A DNA stretch of 64,000 nucleotides from Sulfitobacter pontiacus (lineage in GTDB: Bacteria; Pseudomonadota; Alphaproteobacteria; Rhodobacterales; Rhodobacteraceae), in contig NZ_CP160849.1 of NCBI RefSeq assembly GCF_040790665.1, positions 496,001 to 560,000 on the forward strand. The letters are read 5' to 3'. Each line of letters starts with the position of its first letter. Positions within the stretch are counted from its first letter, which is position 1. This document shows positions 1 through 8,547 of this stretch, one piece after another. Below the pieces are notes generated by a model. It worked only from the letters and a program-made list of their open reading frames with translations. It was not told where the DNA came from and searched no databases. The translations under genes and the position numbers were made by a program.

Positions 1-885
1 CATCAGGAATTGCAGGAGCACCTGGTTGGCGGCGAGCTTTACATCCCCCAACCCCGATCCCAGAAACAGGAACGAGACGAACACCGCCTGCAACAGAAGC
101 GACCGCACAAGGATGTCGCCGTTGACCTTCATCATGTTGATCCAGCGCGGCCCGTCGAACACCTGCGCCCAGTCCCGCCATGCGGGCACTCCAAAAGCCG
201 CACGGCAGAACCACAGCCCAAGCGCCGCCCCCGACCATTCAGCCAGAAAGGTCGCGATGGCGACGCCCTGGATACCCCAGCCGAGCCCCAGCACGAACCA
301 CAGGTCCAGCGCGATATTCAGCCCGTTCATCCACAGTTGCACCACCAGCACGGCACGGGTGCGTTCCTGCGCGATCAGCCAGCCGGTGATCGCGTATATC
401 GCAATCGCCGCCGGGGCGGACCAGACGCGGATCCCCATATAGGACCGGGCGAGGTTCTCAACCTCGACGCTGGCCGGAGAAACCTGAAACGCCGCCCAGA
501 ACAGCGGTATCTGCAGCATCACCAGCGCAAGGCCCGCCAGCCCGCCGATCAGCAGCCCGCGTGTCAGCAGTGCCGCGACCTCTGCCGCGTCGTTGTTGCC
601 TGCCGCCTGCGCGGTCAGCCCGACGGTGCCCATCCGCAGAAAGCCGAATACCCAGTAGAGCGATGACAGGATGATCGCGCCGATTCCCACGGCTCCGATA
701 GGGGCCGCCAGCCCGATCTGCCCGACGACGCCGGTATCCACCGCGCCCAAGATGGGCACGGTGGCGTTGGAGATAACAATCGGGATGGCGATGTTCAGCA
801 CGCGGCGGTGGGTCACCACCTCTTTCGCGGATAGTTTGCCTTGGGCGACGGCGCTGACTTCGCCCTTGGGAATCGCGTCAGTCAC
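1..885 (-). CDS. MATE family efflux transporter (DinF-like), 3' end outside window
   Basis: Inner-membrane drug/metabolite antiporter of the MATE family, probably cation-coupled. The 295 residues visible form several hydrophobic helices. The N-terminal block carries the DinF-like pattern IAIPIVISNATVPILGAVDT, followed by alternating helices and short loops. Full members have about 440 residues, so roughly the last third lies outside the window. The frame opens at a TGA at 898-900, so the first possible start is the GTG at 885, which overlaps the stop of the upstream thioesterase by 8 bases (GTGACTGA). That implies translational coupling to two thioesterases. The substrate cannot be read from sequence; the context suggests an acid freed from a CoA thioester, which is inference. 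Confidence 0.85.
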   Translation of the reverse strand, partial: MTDAIPKGEVSAVAQGKLSAKEVVTHRRVLNIAIPIVISNATVPILGAVDTGVVGQIGLAAPIGAVGIGAIILSSLYWVFGFLRMGTVGLTAQAAGNNDAAEVAALLTRGLLIGGLAGLALVMLQIPLFWAAFQVSPASVEVENLARSYMGIRVWSAPAAIAIYAITGWLIAQERTRAVLVVQLWMNGLNIALDLWFVLGLGWGIQGVAIATFLAEWSGAALGLWFCRAAFGVPAWRDWAQVFDGPRWINMMKVNGDILVRSLLLQAVFVSFLFLGSGLGDVKLAANQVLLQFLM

Positions 886-1390
886 GGCGTTGGGGCATCA
901 GGAAATGGCCCGTTGCCTGCGCGAAAAGCTTGCTGCGGTTGTCCTGCCATGCCTCGACATGCACCGAGGCATAGCGCCGCCCCGACCGGTTGATCCGCGC
1001 GCGCGCATAGGCATCGCGCGGCAGACCCGAACGCAGGTAATCGACGGTGAAGTCGATGGTCTTGGGCAGCCGTGGCAAATGCGTCGCATCCATCTTGTCG
1101 ACGGCCAGCGCACCGGATTCAAGATCCTCCCACAGGTATTCCCAGCTGAGCGTGATGATCGACGTGACCTCAAGGAACGAGGCCGTGACCCCACCGTGCA
1201 GCGCCTGCAACAGCGGGTTGCCGATCAGCTTGTCGGAAAACGGCAGAACGCCGGTCAGCTCGTCGCCACGGCGGTCGAACTCGATCCCCAGAAAGCTGAT
1301 GTAGGGCACGCCGTCCACCAGCGCGCGCAGCGCCGCATCGCGACGCTTTTTGACGACCTGTACCGCCTCGGGTTTGCTCCGTGTGCTCAT
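878..1390 (-). CDS. PaaI/YigI-type hotdog thioesterase (second of pair)
   Basis: Predicted 170-residue cytoplasmic acyl-CoA thioesterase with a single hotdog fold. The helix motif LHGGVTASFLE matches the PaaI HGG signature, but Glu stands where the usual Asp sits. The start ATG at 1390 makes an ATGA overlap with the stop of the preceding thioesterase. Longer in-frame starts exist upstream, but they would run through the neighbour and give a basic, non-conserved leader. Together with the gene before it and the MATE gene after it, it forms a tightly coupled operon. The two hotdog proteins could pair as a heterodimer. Substrate unknown. Confidence 0.85.
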   Translation of the reverse strand: MSTRSKPEAVQVVKKRRDAALRALVDGVPYISFLGIEFDRRGDELTGVLPFSDKLIGNPLLQALHGGVTASFLEVTSIITLSWEYLWEDLESGALAVDKMDATHLPRLPKTIDFTVDYLRSGLPRDAYARARINRSGRRYASVHVEAWQDNRSKLFAQATGHFLMPQRRD

Positions 1391-1809
1391 CGTTTGCCCT
1401 CCACCGTGAAACTGCCGGTGGCGGTGGCGACCGGGCTGCCGTCTTCTTCGTCCTGTGCCGTGGCGCGCACAAAGGCGACATTCCGCGTCACGTGATAACA
1501 TTCTGCCCGCGCCGTGATCCGTTGACCGGGCACAGCCGCGCGCAGATATTCGATGCGCAAATCAATCGTCGCCGTCCCGCCGGGGTTGCTGGGGTGGCTC
1601 ATCACCGCGGCCCCGCAGCAAGTATCCATCAACGCCGACACGGCCCCGCCATGCAAGACACCTGTGCGCGGATCGCCGATCAGCCGTTCATCATACGGCA
1701 TGTCGATCACGGCGACGCCGCCGTCCAGCTCTTGCAGTCCCATGCCCAGGGCACCGCTGTAAGGCAGCGCCGCTATGAACTGCTTGGCGATGCGAAGTTT
1801 GTCTGACAT
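1387..1809 (-). CDS. PaaI-family hotdog thioesterase (first of pair)
   Basis: Predicted 140-residue cytoplasmic thioesterase of the PaaI/COG2050 type, hydrolysing an acyl- or aroyl-CoA. The signature HGGAVSALMDT (about residues 52-62) has the expected His-Gly-Gly and the catalytic-position Asp. The length is normal for the family. It is the first gene of a minus-strand operon, with an ATGA overlap to the next thioesterase and, through that, to a MATE exporter. A MerR gene is transcribed divergently across a 114-base gap, so this MerR may control the operon (inference). Confidence 0.87.
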   Translation of the reverse strand: MSDKLRIAKQFIAALPYSGALGMGLQELDGGVAVIDMPYDERLIGDPRTGVLHGGAVSALMDTCCGAAVMSHPSNPGGTATIDLRIEYLRAAVPGQRITARAECYHVTRNVAFVRATAQDEEDGSPVATATGSFTVEGKR

Positions 1810-1923
1810 TTTTTACTTCCTTGGCGTTATTCTCCCCATATCAACCGAGCGGCCAAGCAAGAGCAACCCCAGTGTTGCGCTTGGAAAGTGAACCGCATAG
1901 TTTCCGAACTTGAGGAGACCAAG

Positions 1924-2301
1924 ATGACAGACAAACGCCTGAACTTTAAAGAAATGTGTGCGGAGTTTGACGTCACGCCGCGCACGTTGCGCTATTACGA
2001 GTACATTGAACTGCTCCACCCCGAGCGCGAAGGCCGGTCCCGCAGCTATGGCGCGCGGGAAATCGCCCGCATGAAGCTGATCATGCGGGGGCGCAAGTTC
2101 GGGTATTCGCTGGAAGGCATCCGCCAGTGGCTGCTGATCTATGAGAACGAAGGCACCGAAGCGCAAATGCGGGCGTGGGTCGTGAGCGCGGACCGCCAGT
2201 TGGGAGAGTTGGCAGAACAGCGCAAGCAGTTGGACGAGGCCATCGAAGAACTGCAAAAATCCCGCGACGATACAGAGGCCGCATTGGCCAAGCGCGACTG
2301 A
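1924..2301 (+). CDS. MerR family transcriptional regulator (paralog 1)
   Basis: DNA-binding regulator of 125 residues. An N-terminal winged HTH contains FDVTPRTLRYYE, the MerR recognition helix and wing. A basic stretch (KLIMRGRKFGYSL) follows, then a long helix (about residues 85-120) that should form the dimer coiled coil. No cysteine cluster for metal sensing is seen, so a small-molecule or CoA-type effector is more likely. The ATG at 1924 is chosen because GAGGAG lies 6 bases upstream; a GTG at 1888 is in frame but has no ribosome site. It closely resembles the MerR at 3741 and is divergent from the thioesterase/MATE operon. Confidence 0.88.
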   Translation: MTDKRLNFKEMCAEFDVTPRTLRYYEYIELLHPEREGRSRSYGAREIARMKLIMRGRKFGYSLEGIRQWLLIYENEGTEAQMRAWVVSADRQLGELAEQRKQLDEAIEELQKSRDDTEAALAKRD

Positions 2302-2308
2302 TATTTGT

Positions 2309-2336
2309 GTAGCGCCTTGGGTTTACGGGGCGCTAC
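2309..2336. terminator. Hairpin after MerR paralog 1
   Basis: Perfect 8-bp inverted repeat GTAGCGCC / GGCGCTAC with a 12-base loop, starting 8 bases after the MerR stop. There is no T-run, so a classical intrinsic terminator is uncertain. It lies between convergent genes. Confidence 0.45.
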
Positions 2337-2420
2337 CATATCTGACAGCCGCTGGCTGGAGGGTGCCGTCGTTGGCAGCATCGAGCTATGGTATGAGAAA
2401 CCGATGCGATGCGGGCCGGC

Positions 2421-2726
2421 TTACGCCTGCCGCGCGGCCATCCGACCCATCACATCGGAAAGACGGGTCAGGTCTGCTGCTGTCACAATCAGCTCCGACA
2501 GTGAATCAGCGTCGAGGCAGGCAGCAAATTCATACGCCACGTCTTCAACGAGCTTGGCCGCATCCTTGAGCCCCCGCGATGCGGAAGACGCGGAAATCAC
2601 CGGCCCCTGCGCAAGATCATAGGTATTCGGTGTTGTTGAGGGTTTCGGGGGTTTGTTCTGCGCCACGGCCTGTCCACTTACAGTTGAGAATTCGCCACGA
2701 CTATGCGTCCGACGGGTGATGCGCAC
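2421..2726 (-). CDS. Hypothetical protein downstream of LuxR
   Basis: Up to 101 residues, family not recognised. The N-terminal third is Ser/Thr/Pro-rich and looks disordered. The C-terminal part (KDAAKLVEDVAYEF through MGRMAARQA) looks like two amphipathic helices. The only starts are GTG codons: one at 2726, and a shorter one giving about 80 residues beginning VAQNKPPK. It follows the LuxR gene on the same strand after 39 bases, so co-transcription is likely. No conserved motif supports a function, and it may be a lineage-specific small protein. Confidence 0.5.
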   Translation of the reverse strand: MRITRRTHSRGEFSTVSGQAVAQNKPPKPSTTPNTYDLAQGPVISASSASRGLKDAAKLVEDVAYEFAACLDADSLSELIVTAADLTRLSDVMGRMAARQA

Positions 2727-2765
2727 GTCCCGTAAGTGCGCGACATCCGGTCACGCTCCCTTGCA

Positions 2766-3575
2766 TTACGACAGGTTATCCAGCGACGGGTCGATCAGGC
2801 CAAAGGCCAGCCCCCGCACCGCAGCGCGGGTCCGGTCGGTCACATCCAGTTTGCCAAACAGACGCCGCATGATCGTATCGACCGTGTGTCGCGACACCCC
2901 CATGATCTGCGCGATCGAGGTGTTGCTCTTGCCGCGCGCGATCCAACGCAGCAATTCCAGCTCGCGCGGGGACAAGCGCCGATTGGGTGCAGCAGGGCCT
3001 GCCACAAGCGCGCAAAACCGCATATGGGCAAACTGGCTGGCGACGTGCAGGTCCAGAACCTCTGCATCGGTCGGGCGCGGCCTGTCGTGGTGGAAGCCGA
3101 TACTGACCAAAGCATTGCGCGCCTGTGGCCCAAAGACCTGACAGACCAGCCCATCGGCAAAGCCGAACTCTCTCGCTCTGTTCAGATAGGCTTTCTGCTT
3201 TTCGGTCAAGGTGGTCAGCTGCGGCAGGTCACGCCAGAAAAACGGGGTAATCTGTGAGGCCGCGAAGGGAGGAAACGGATCGTCCAGATACAGGTGCTCT
3301 TCGGTATACATCCGGTGAAACTCTGCCGGGATACCGATCGCGACAGCGCCAAAGCTGGAGTCCCCAAGCGATTGCACATCAATACTGTGATAGGTGACCG
3401 TGCGAAAATCCTGCGCTTTGGCAAAGCGTTGCACCAGCAGCCATAGCGCCGAAACGCTGCTGACCTCGCGCAGACACTCTGTGAATAATCGCGGATCCAT
3501 ATCCTCGGACATATCCCCCCCGGCCGATAAAACTTGCTCCCCCACATCACTTAGTCGGCGCGAGATACCTATCAA
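2766..3575 (-). CDS. LuxR family regulator with autoinducer-binding domain (LuxR solo)
   Basis: Quorum-sensing type regulator of 269 residues. An autoinducer-binding domain (about residues 35-185) shows HLYLDDPFPPF and TPFFWRDL, the region that normally holds the ligand-contacting Tyr, Asp-Pro and Trp. The C-terminal HTH (about 198-260) reads LSPRELELLRWIARGKSN, then IAQIMGVSRHTVDTIMRRLF, a typical LuxR recognition helix. No luxI synthase lies in the window, so this is a solo. An alternative start at 3512 (MSEDMD) has a G-rich stretch just before it. The gene is divergent from the second MerR, with a MerR-like box in the shared gap. Confidence 0.88.
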   Translation of the reverse strand: MIGISRRLSDVGEQVLSAGGDMSEDMDPRLFTECLREVSSVSALWLLVQRFAKAQDFRTVTYHSIDVQSLGDSSFGAVAIGIPAEFHRMYTEEHLYLDDPFPPFAASQITPFFWRDLPQLTTLTEKQKAYLNRAREFGFADGLVCQVFGPQARNALVSIGFHHDRPRPTDAEVLDLHVASQFAHMRFCALVAGPAAPNRRLSPRELELLRWIARGKSNTSIAQIMGVSRHTVDTIMRRLFGKLDVTDRTRAAVRGLAFGLIDPSLDNLS

Positions 3576-3612
3576 TGACCGCCTCGGGAAAATCCCCGTG
3601 GGGTTACGCAGA

Positions 3613-3627
3613 TTTACTCAACGTAAA
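3613..3627. promoter_or_regulatory. Candidate MerR operator TTTACTCAACGTAAA
   Basis: Inverted repeat TTTAC-N5-GTAAA in the divergent LuxR/MerR gap. A second palindrome, TTACGTAA, follows at 3653-3660. Both resemble the TTTACGT-ACGTAAA half-sites known for LiuR-type MerR regulators of acyl-CoA catabolism. Binding by the adjacent MerR is inferred. Confidence 0.45.
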
Positions 3628-3740
3628 GCAAATGTTTGACGTAGCGTCCAAGTTACGTAAGCTTGTTTCTGGGTTATACCGCTCCCAGTTTAGGTGAAGT
3701 TGACCGTTCTACAGCAGTGATAGAATAGCGAGTAACTGAT

Positions 3741-4142
3741 ATGTCCAACACTACGATGACCATCCGCGAGATGTGCACCGCCTTCGATGTGACCCCGCGC
3801 ACCTTGCGGTTCTACGAAGCGAAAGAACTGCTTTTCCCCGAACGTCAGGGACAAAAGCGCCTGTTTACCAAACGGGACCGTGCGCGGCTGAAACTGATCC
3901 TGCGTGGCAAGCGCTTTGGCTTCAGCCTCGAAGAAATCCGCCAGTTGCTGGACCTGTACCACATGGGCGACCAGCAACAGACCCAATTGGCGCGCACCTA
4001 TGACATCGCGCGCGAACGTCTGGCCGACCTCGAAGCACAGCGCGAGGATCTGAACAACGCCATCGACGACCTGCAAAACCAGTTGAAATGGGGGGAGAAA
4101 ATGATCGCCTCCATCAACAGCGCCCGCAACGCGGCAGAATAG
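3741..4142 (+). CDS. MerR family transcriptional regulator (paralog 2)
   Basis: 133-residue regulator with the N-terminal motif FDVTPRTLRFYEAKELLFP and a basic wing region (RLKLILRGKRFGFSLEEIRQ), then a C-terminal helical segment (about 90-125) for dimerisation. It is strongly similar to the MerR at 1924, and the pair probably arose by duplication. It lies 88 bases upstream of the beta-oxidation genes in the same direction and divergent from LuxR. By position and by its LiuR-like upstream box, it is the best candidate regulator of that block (inference). No metal-binding cysteines are seen. Confidence 0.88.
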   Translation: MSNTTMTIREMCTAFDVTPRTLRFYEAKELLFPERQGQKRLFTKRDRARLKLILRGKRFGFSLEEIRQLLDLYHMGDQQQTQLARTYDIARERLADLEAQREDLNNAIDDLQNQLKWGEKMIASINSARNAAE

Positions 4143-4230
4143 GCCCGCAGTCCGGCGCACCCGAACACCTGATACACCGACCTAGATATACTGACCAAAC
4201 GACGGCCAGATGGCCAAGGGAGAACACCAC

Positions 4231-6012
4231 ATGCCGAGCTACACCGCCCCGATCAAGGATATGCAATTCGTCCTGCACGATGTGCTGAACGTCACCGCGT
4301 CGTCCACCCCCGGTTACGACGAGCTTGAGGCGGATTTCACCTCTGCCATTCTGGAAGAAGCAGGCAAGCTGACCTCCGAAGTCCTCGCCCCGCTGAACGC
4401 GGTGGGTGATCAGGAAGGCTGCCGTCTGGAGAACGGCGTCGTCTACACCCCCAAAGGGTTCAAGGACGCCTTTGCGAAGGTCAAGGAAGGCGGCTGGACC
4501 GGTCTGGACATGCCAGAGCAATACGGCGGCCAGAACATGCCCTATATCCTCGGCACCGCCGTGGGCGAGATGTTCTCGGCGTCCAACCAGGCGTTCACCA
4601 TGTATCAGGGCCTGACCCACGGTGCGGCCTCGGCGATCCTCGCCCACGGCTCTGACGCACAAAAAGATACGTATCTGCCCAACATGGTGTCCTGCGAATG
4701 GACCGGCACCATGAACCTGACAGAGCCCCACTGCGGCACCGATCTGGGCCTGATGCGCACCAAGGCAGCGCCACAGGAAGACGGCAGCTATAAGATCACC
4801 GGCCAGAAGATCTTTATCTCGTCCGGTGAACACGACATGGCCGATAACATCATCCATCTGGTGCTGGCCAAGATCGAAGGCGGCCCCGAAGGCATCAAGG
4901 GCGTATCGCTGTTCATCGTGCCCAAGTTCATGGTCAAGGAAGACGGCGCGCTTGGCGAACGCAACGCGGTGTCCGTCGGCTCCATCGAAGAGAAAATGGG
5001 CATCCACGGCAACTCTACCTGTGTGATGAACTATGACGGCGCGGTCGGCTACCTGCTGGGTGACGAACACAAAGGCATGCGCGCGATGTTCACCATGATG
5101 AACGAAGCCCGCGTGGGCGTCGGCATGCAGGGTCTGGCGCAGGCCGATGTGGCCTATCAGAACGCGCTGGCCTACGCCAAGGACCGCCTGCAAGGCCGTG
5201 CCGTCACCGGCACAGAGCACCCCGACAAGCCTGCCGATCCGCTGATCGTCCACCCCGATATCCGTCGCAGCCTGATGGAGCAGAAATCCTTTGTCGAAGG
5301 GGCGCGGGCGTTCATTCTCTGGGGGGCCAGCCTGATCGACGCGGCGCACCGCGCGGATGACAAGGATGCCGACGGGCTTGTCTCGCTGATGACCCCCGTC
5401 ATCAAAGGCTTCCTGACCGACATCGGCTATGACATGACGGTCAAGGCGCAGCAGGTCTATGGCGGCCACGGCTATATCGAGGAATGGGGCATGTCCCAGT
5501 TCACCCGCGACGCCCGTATCGCCATGATCTACGAAGGGGCCAATGGCGTTCAGGCGCTGGACCTCGTGGGCCGCAAGCTGGCGCAGGACGGTGGCAAACA
5601 CGTCATGGCCTTCTTTGATATGGTCAAGACCTTCATCAAGGAAAACGCAGGCCAGGACGCCGAGTTCGACGCCAGCTTTATGGAGCCGCTGAAGGCTGCC
5701 AGCAAAGATCTGCAGTCGGCGGGCATGTACTTCATGCAGAACGGCATGAAGAACCCCAACAACGCGCTCTCGGGGTCGAATGACTTCATGCATATGTTCG
5801 GGCATGTCTGTCTGGGCCTGATGTGGGCGAAAATGGGTCTAGCCGCGAAGAAAGCGCTGAAAGATGGCACCGGCGACGCGTCTTTCTACGAGACCAAGCT
5901 GGCAACCGGCCGTTTCTACATGGCCCGTCAACTGCCCGCGACTTCGCTGCACCTAAAGCGGATCGAAACCGGCGCGGATACTGTGATGGCGCTGGACGCG
6001 GCAAACTTCTAG
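4231..6012 (+). CDS. Acyl-CoA dehydrogenase, long DmdC/FadE-like form
   Basis: FAD flavoenzyme of 593 residues that makes the alpha-beta double bond in acyl-CoA. The N-terminal extension ([17 protein letters not shown]) and the long C-terminal domain mark the roughly 600-residue subfamily that includes DmdC (3-methylmercaptopropionyl-CoA dehydrogenase). The FAD/substrate region [15 protein letters not shown] is present. The likely catalytic base is the Glu near residue 435 in [13 protein letters not shown]. The ATG at 4231 has AAGGGAGA upstream, better than the in-frame ATG at 4210. The GST-thiolase-FadJ neighbours favour general fatty-acid oxidation, but a DMSP-derived substrate cannot be excluded. 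Confidence 0.93.
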   Translation: MPSYTAPIKDMQFVLHDVLNVTASSTPGYDELEADFTSAILEEAGKLTSEVLAPLNAVGDQEGCRLENGVVYTPKGFKDAFAKVKEGGWTGLDMPEQYGGQNMPYILGTAVGEMFSASNQAFTMYQGLTHGAASAILAHGSDAQKDTYLPNMVSCEWTGTMNLTEPHCGTDLGLMRTKAAPQEDGSYKITGQKIFISSGEHDMADNIIHLVLAKIEGGPEGIKGVSLFIVPKFMVKEDGALGERNAVSVGSIEEKMGIHGNSTCVMNYDGAVGYLLGDEHKGMRAMFTMMNEARVGVGMQGLAQADVAYQNALAYAKDRLQGRAVTGTEHPDKPADPLIVHPDIRRSLMEQKSFVEGARAFILWGASLIDAAHRADDKDADGLVSLMTPVIKGFLTDIGYDMTVKAQQVYGGHGYIEEWGMSQFTRDARIAMIYEGANGVQALDLVGRKLAQDGGKHVMAFFDMVKTFIKENAGQDAEFDASFMEPLKAASKDLQSAGMYFMQNGMKNPNNALSGSNDFMHMFGHVCLGLMWAKMGLAAKKALKDGTGDASFYETKLATGRFYMARQLPATSLHLKRIETGADTVMALDAANF

Positions 6013-6066
6013 GTTGCACCGGGGTGGGGACATCCCCCACTCCGATGCTGACTGAAAGGACGCCCG

Positions 6067-6279
6067 ATGCCCAAACGTTTCCGCCTGACCCGCCGCTTCC
6101 CTGTCGCCATGACCGAAGACGGCTACCGCCGCCTGAAGAAATTTGCGGCAGAGGCCGGATTGGATGAAGGCGAAGCGCTGTCGTTTCTCTTCGAGAACTT
6201 CAACAGCGTGATCGACGAAGAGAACCTGACCGCGCGACTGCGGCTGTTCAACGCGGAACTGGACGGACGAAAGAGGTAG
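6067..6279 (+). CDS. Conserved-looking small protein after acyl-CoA dehydrogenase
   Basis: 70-residue protein, family not recognised. It has a basic N-terminus (MPKRFRLTRRFPVAM), a helical middle (GYRRLKKFAAEAGLDEGEAL) and a second helix ending in a basic tail. The layout resembles a small ribbon- or helix-type DNA-binding or adaptor protein, but no family motif is certain. A good ribosome site (GAAAGGA) lies 8 bases before the ATG. It follows the dehydrogenase by 54 bases and is probably in the same transcript. Confidence 0.7.
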   Translation: MPKRFRLTRRFPVAMTEDGYRRLKKFAAEAGLDEGEALSFLFENFNSVIDEENLTARLRLFNAELDGRKR

Positions 6280-6489
6280 CACACCACCACGCCCTGAACG
6301 CCCTGCCGAACCCGACCCTTCGGGGAGAGTTTAAGGGGCAAAATGAAGCGCAAACACCCTGCCCTGATCCTGCGACCCGCACGACCAAAGCAGGGCTTCA
6401 CTTTGCACGCGGCTCAGCTCTCCAGCCTGCCGCGCGGGGGTTGAATACGACAGGATGATTAGTAACTGATTAACGCAAACCCGCGCATC

Positions 6490-6541
6490 TTCATTTTGCC
6501 GGATAAACTCCACGGGGGTGTGGGGGTGTGAAACCCCCCAC
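6490..6541 (+). repeat. Dispersed intergenic repeat, copy 1 (divergent)
   Basis: Within the 302-base gap before the GST gene. It begins TTCATTTTGCCGGATAAACT, the same head as copies at 17353 and 20414, and runs into a strong hairpin (GTGGGGGT / ACCCCCCAC). The first stem of the other copies is missing. The rest of the gap (6280-6489) shows no gene; an AGGGAGGG ribosome site for the GST gene lies at its end. Confidence 0.65.
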
Positions 6542-6581
6542 GGGACGACGATCGACACACAGGACTTGAGGGAGGGTTCAG

Positions 6582-7220
6582 ATGACCATCAAACTGCATT
6601 GCTTCGGCGAAAGCGGAAACGCCTATAAGGCGGCGCTTGCGCTGCAGCTGTCGGGGCTCGACTGGGAGCCGGTGAAAGTTGATTTCTTCGGCGGCGAAAC
6701 CCGCACGCAGGATTACCGCACGACGATCAACAACATGGGCGAAGCGCCGGTGATGATTGATGGCGATATCCGTCTGACCCAATCCGGCGTGATCCAGGAT
6801 TATGTCTCGGAGCAATCCGGCAAATTCGGCGGGGGCAATCCCGAAGAGCGCCGCGAGATCCTGCGGTGGGTGCTGTGGGACAACCACAAGCTCAGCTCGA
6901 ACGCCGGTATGACGCGTTTTTTGATGAACTTCCTGCCCGAAGACAAGCAGCCCAAAGAAGTCATCGGCTTTATGCAGGGGCGTTTGTCTGCTGCCTATGC
7001 CGTGCTGAACGACCATCTGAACGGCCGCGACTGGATTGTCGGCGACGGGATCACCAACGCCGATCTGAGCTGCTGCGGCTATCTGTATTACCCCGAGCCT
7101 TTCGGCTTTGTCCGCAAGGACTGGCCCCATATCGACGCGTGGCTCACGCGTCTGAGCGACACACCGGGCTGGAAAGCCCCCTACGACCTGATGCCCGGCA
7201 GCCCTGCTGACCGCGCCTGA
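6582..7220 (+). CDS. Glutathione S-transferase family protein
   Basis: 212-residue cytoplasmic GST-fold protein. The N-terminal thioredoxin-like domain (1-80) has GEAPVMIDGDIRLTQSGVI, where the cis-Pro and the SNAIL/QSGVI glutathione-binding motif sit. The C-terminal helical domain (90-205) contains the N-capping region DGITNADLSCCGY. The start is supported by GGGAGGG upstream. It is 18 bases from the thiolase gene, so it is co-transcribed with beta-oxidation. It might detoxify reactive enoyl or aldehyde intermediates (inference); the specific substrate is unknown. Confidence 0.92.
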   Translation: MTIKLHCFGESGNAYKAALALQLSGLDWEPVKVDFFGGETRTQDYRTTINNMGEAPVMIDGDIRLTQSGVIQDYVSEQSGKFGGGNPEERREILRWVLWDNHKLSSNAGMTRFLMNFLPEDKQPKEVIGFMQGRLSAAYAVLNDHLNGRDWIVGDGITNADLSCCGYLYYPEPFGFVRKDWPHIDAWLTRLSDTPGWKAPYDLMPGSPADRA

Positions 7221-7238
7221 CCCAAAGGGAGACACCAC

Positions 7239-8450
7239 ATGACCGAAGCATATATCTACGACGCCCTGCGCACCCCGCGTGGCAAGGGCCGCAAAGACGG
7301 CGCCCTGCACGAGCTGACTTCGTTGCGCTTGTCCGCGCTGACGCTCAATGCGATGAAAGAGCGCAACAACCTCGAAGGCCACGCCGTCGAGGACGTGATC
7401 TGGGGGAACGTGACCCAGGTGATGGAACAGGGCGGCTGTCTGGCGCGCTCGGCCGTGCTGGCATCCGATCTGGATGAACGCATCCCCGGCCTTGCCATCA
7501 ACCGTTTCTGCGCCTCTGGCATGGAAGCTGTGAACCTTGCCGCCAACCAGGTGCGCGGTGGCGCGGGCATGGGCTATATCGCCGGTGGCGTTGAAATGAT
7601 GGGCCGCGTGGCGATGGGCAGCGACGGTGCTGCGATTGCCGTTGACCCTTCGCTCGCAATGGAGCGGTATTTCGTGCCGCAGGGCATCTCGGCTGACATC
7701 ATCGCGACCGAATACGGCTTTACCCGTGACGAGGCCGACAAGCTGGCGATGCAGTCGCAGCAGCGTGCCAAGAAAGCCTGGGACGAAGGACGCTTTGATA
7801 AATCCGTGATCGAGATCAAGGACCAGAACGGCCTGTCGATCCTCAGCCATGACGAATACATGCGCCCCCAGACCGACATGCAGTCGCTCGGGTCGCTGAA
7901 CCCTGCGTTCCAGCAGATGGGCGAGGTCATGCCTGGCTTTGATAAGGTCGCGCTGATGAAATATCCGCACCTCGAGAAGATCAACCACATCCACCACGCG
8001 GGGAACTCCTCGGGCATCGTGGACGGTGCGGCGGCTGTGCTGATCGGGAACAAGGAATTCGGCGAGAAATACGGCCTCAAGCCACGCGCGCGCATCCGTG
8101 CAACCGCCAAGATCGGGACCGACCCGACCATCATGCTGACCGGTCCTGTTCCCGTGACCGAAAAGATCCTTGCCGACAATGGCATGAACATCAACGACAT
8201 CGATCTGTTCGAGGTCAACGAAGCCTTTGCCGCCGTGGTCATGCGCTTCATGCAGGCGTTCGACGTTGATGAAAGCAAGGTCAACGTGAACGGCGGGTCG
8301 ATCGCCATGGGTCACCCCTTGGGTGCCACCGGCGCGATGATCATCGGCACGCTGCTGGACGAGCTTGAGCGTTCGGACAAGGAAGTCGGGATGGCCACGC
8401 TCTGTATCGCCTCCGGCATGGGCGCCGCCACCATCATCGAGCGCGTTTGA
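7239..8450 (+). CDS. Acetyl-CoA C-acyltransferase (thiolase)
   Basis: 403-residue thiolase that cleaves 3-ketoacyl-CoA with CoA to acetyl-CoA and a shortened acyl-CoA, the last beta-oxidation step. All catalytic residues are present: the nucleophile Cys-91 in NRFCASGME, His-359 in GHPLGATGA and the proton-donor Cys-389 in CIASGMGA. The length is typical. The ribosome site AAAGGGAGA precedes the ATG. It lies in the operon between the GST and FadJ genes and should be the FadA/FadI partner of the FadJ-like fusion encoded downstream. Confidence 0.95.
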   Translation: MTEAYIYDALRTPRGKGRKDGALHELTSLRLSALTLNAMKERNNLEGHAVEDVIWGNVTQVMEQGGCLARSAVLASDLDERIPGLAINRFCASGMEAVNLAANQVRGGAGMGYIAGGVEMMGRVAMGSDGAAIAVDPSLAMERYFVPQGISADIIATEYGFTRDEADKLAMQSQQRAKKAWDEGRFDKSVIEIKDQNGLSILSHDEYMRPQTDMQSLGSLNPAFQQMGEVMPGFDKVALMKYPHLEKINHIHHAGNSSGIVDGAAAVLIGNKEFGEKYGLKPRARIRATAKIGTDPTIMLTGPVPVTEKILADNGMNINDIDLFEVNEAFAAVVMRFMQAFDVDESKVNVNGGSIAMGHPLGATGAMIIGTLLDELERSDKEVGMATLCIASGMGAATIIERV

Positions 8451-8547
8451 TGGGCGACCAGCCGCATCCTTTCCACGCTGTGGCCGATCTGGCAGCGCGG
8501 CGTGGGTTGAGGGACCTTAAGCTCGCAGAAGAACGCGGGGGCAATAT

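Noticed and set aside
10..1495. Two plus-strand open frames over the MATE and thioesterase genes
   Set aside because: The translations are Arg/Pro/Gln-rich; the minus strand gives clear MATE helices and hotdog motifs.
2305..2622. Plus-strand frame after MerR paralog 1
   Set aside because: It starts inside the hairpin and its sequence is not protein-like; the minus-strand frame 2421-2726 is more plausible.
4114..5805. Long antisense open frame over the acyl-CoA dehydrogenase
   Set aside because: The translation is His/Val/Gly-rich low-quality sequence with no ribosome site; the sense strand encodes a complete enzyme.
4231..6012. Firm assignment of the dehydrogenase as DmdC
   Set aside because: The subfamily fits, but the neighbours are general beta-oxidation genes and no dmdB or dmdD lies in the block, so only a family-level call is made.
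6459..8315. Long antisense open frame over the GST and thiolase genes
   Set aside because: It crosses two real genes and a repeat, and is explained by high GC at third positions.
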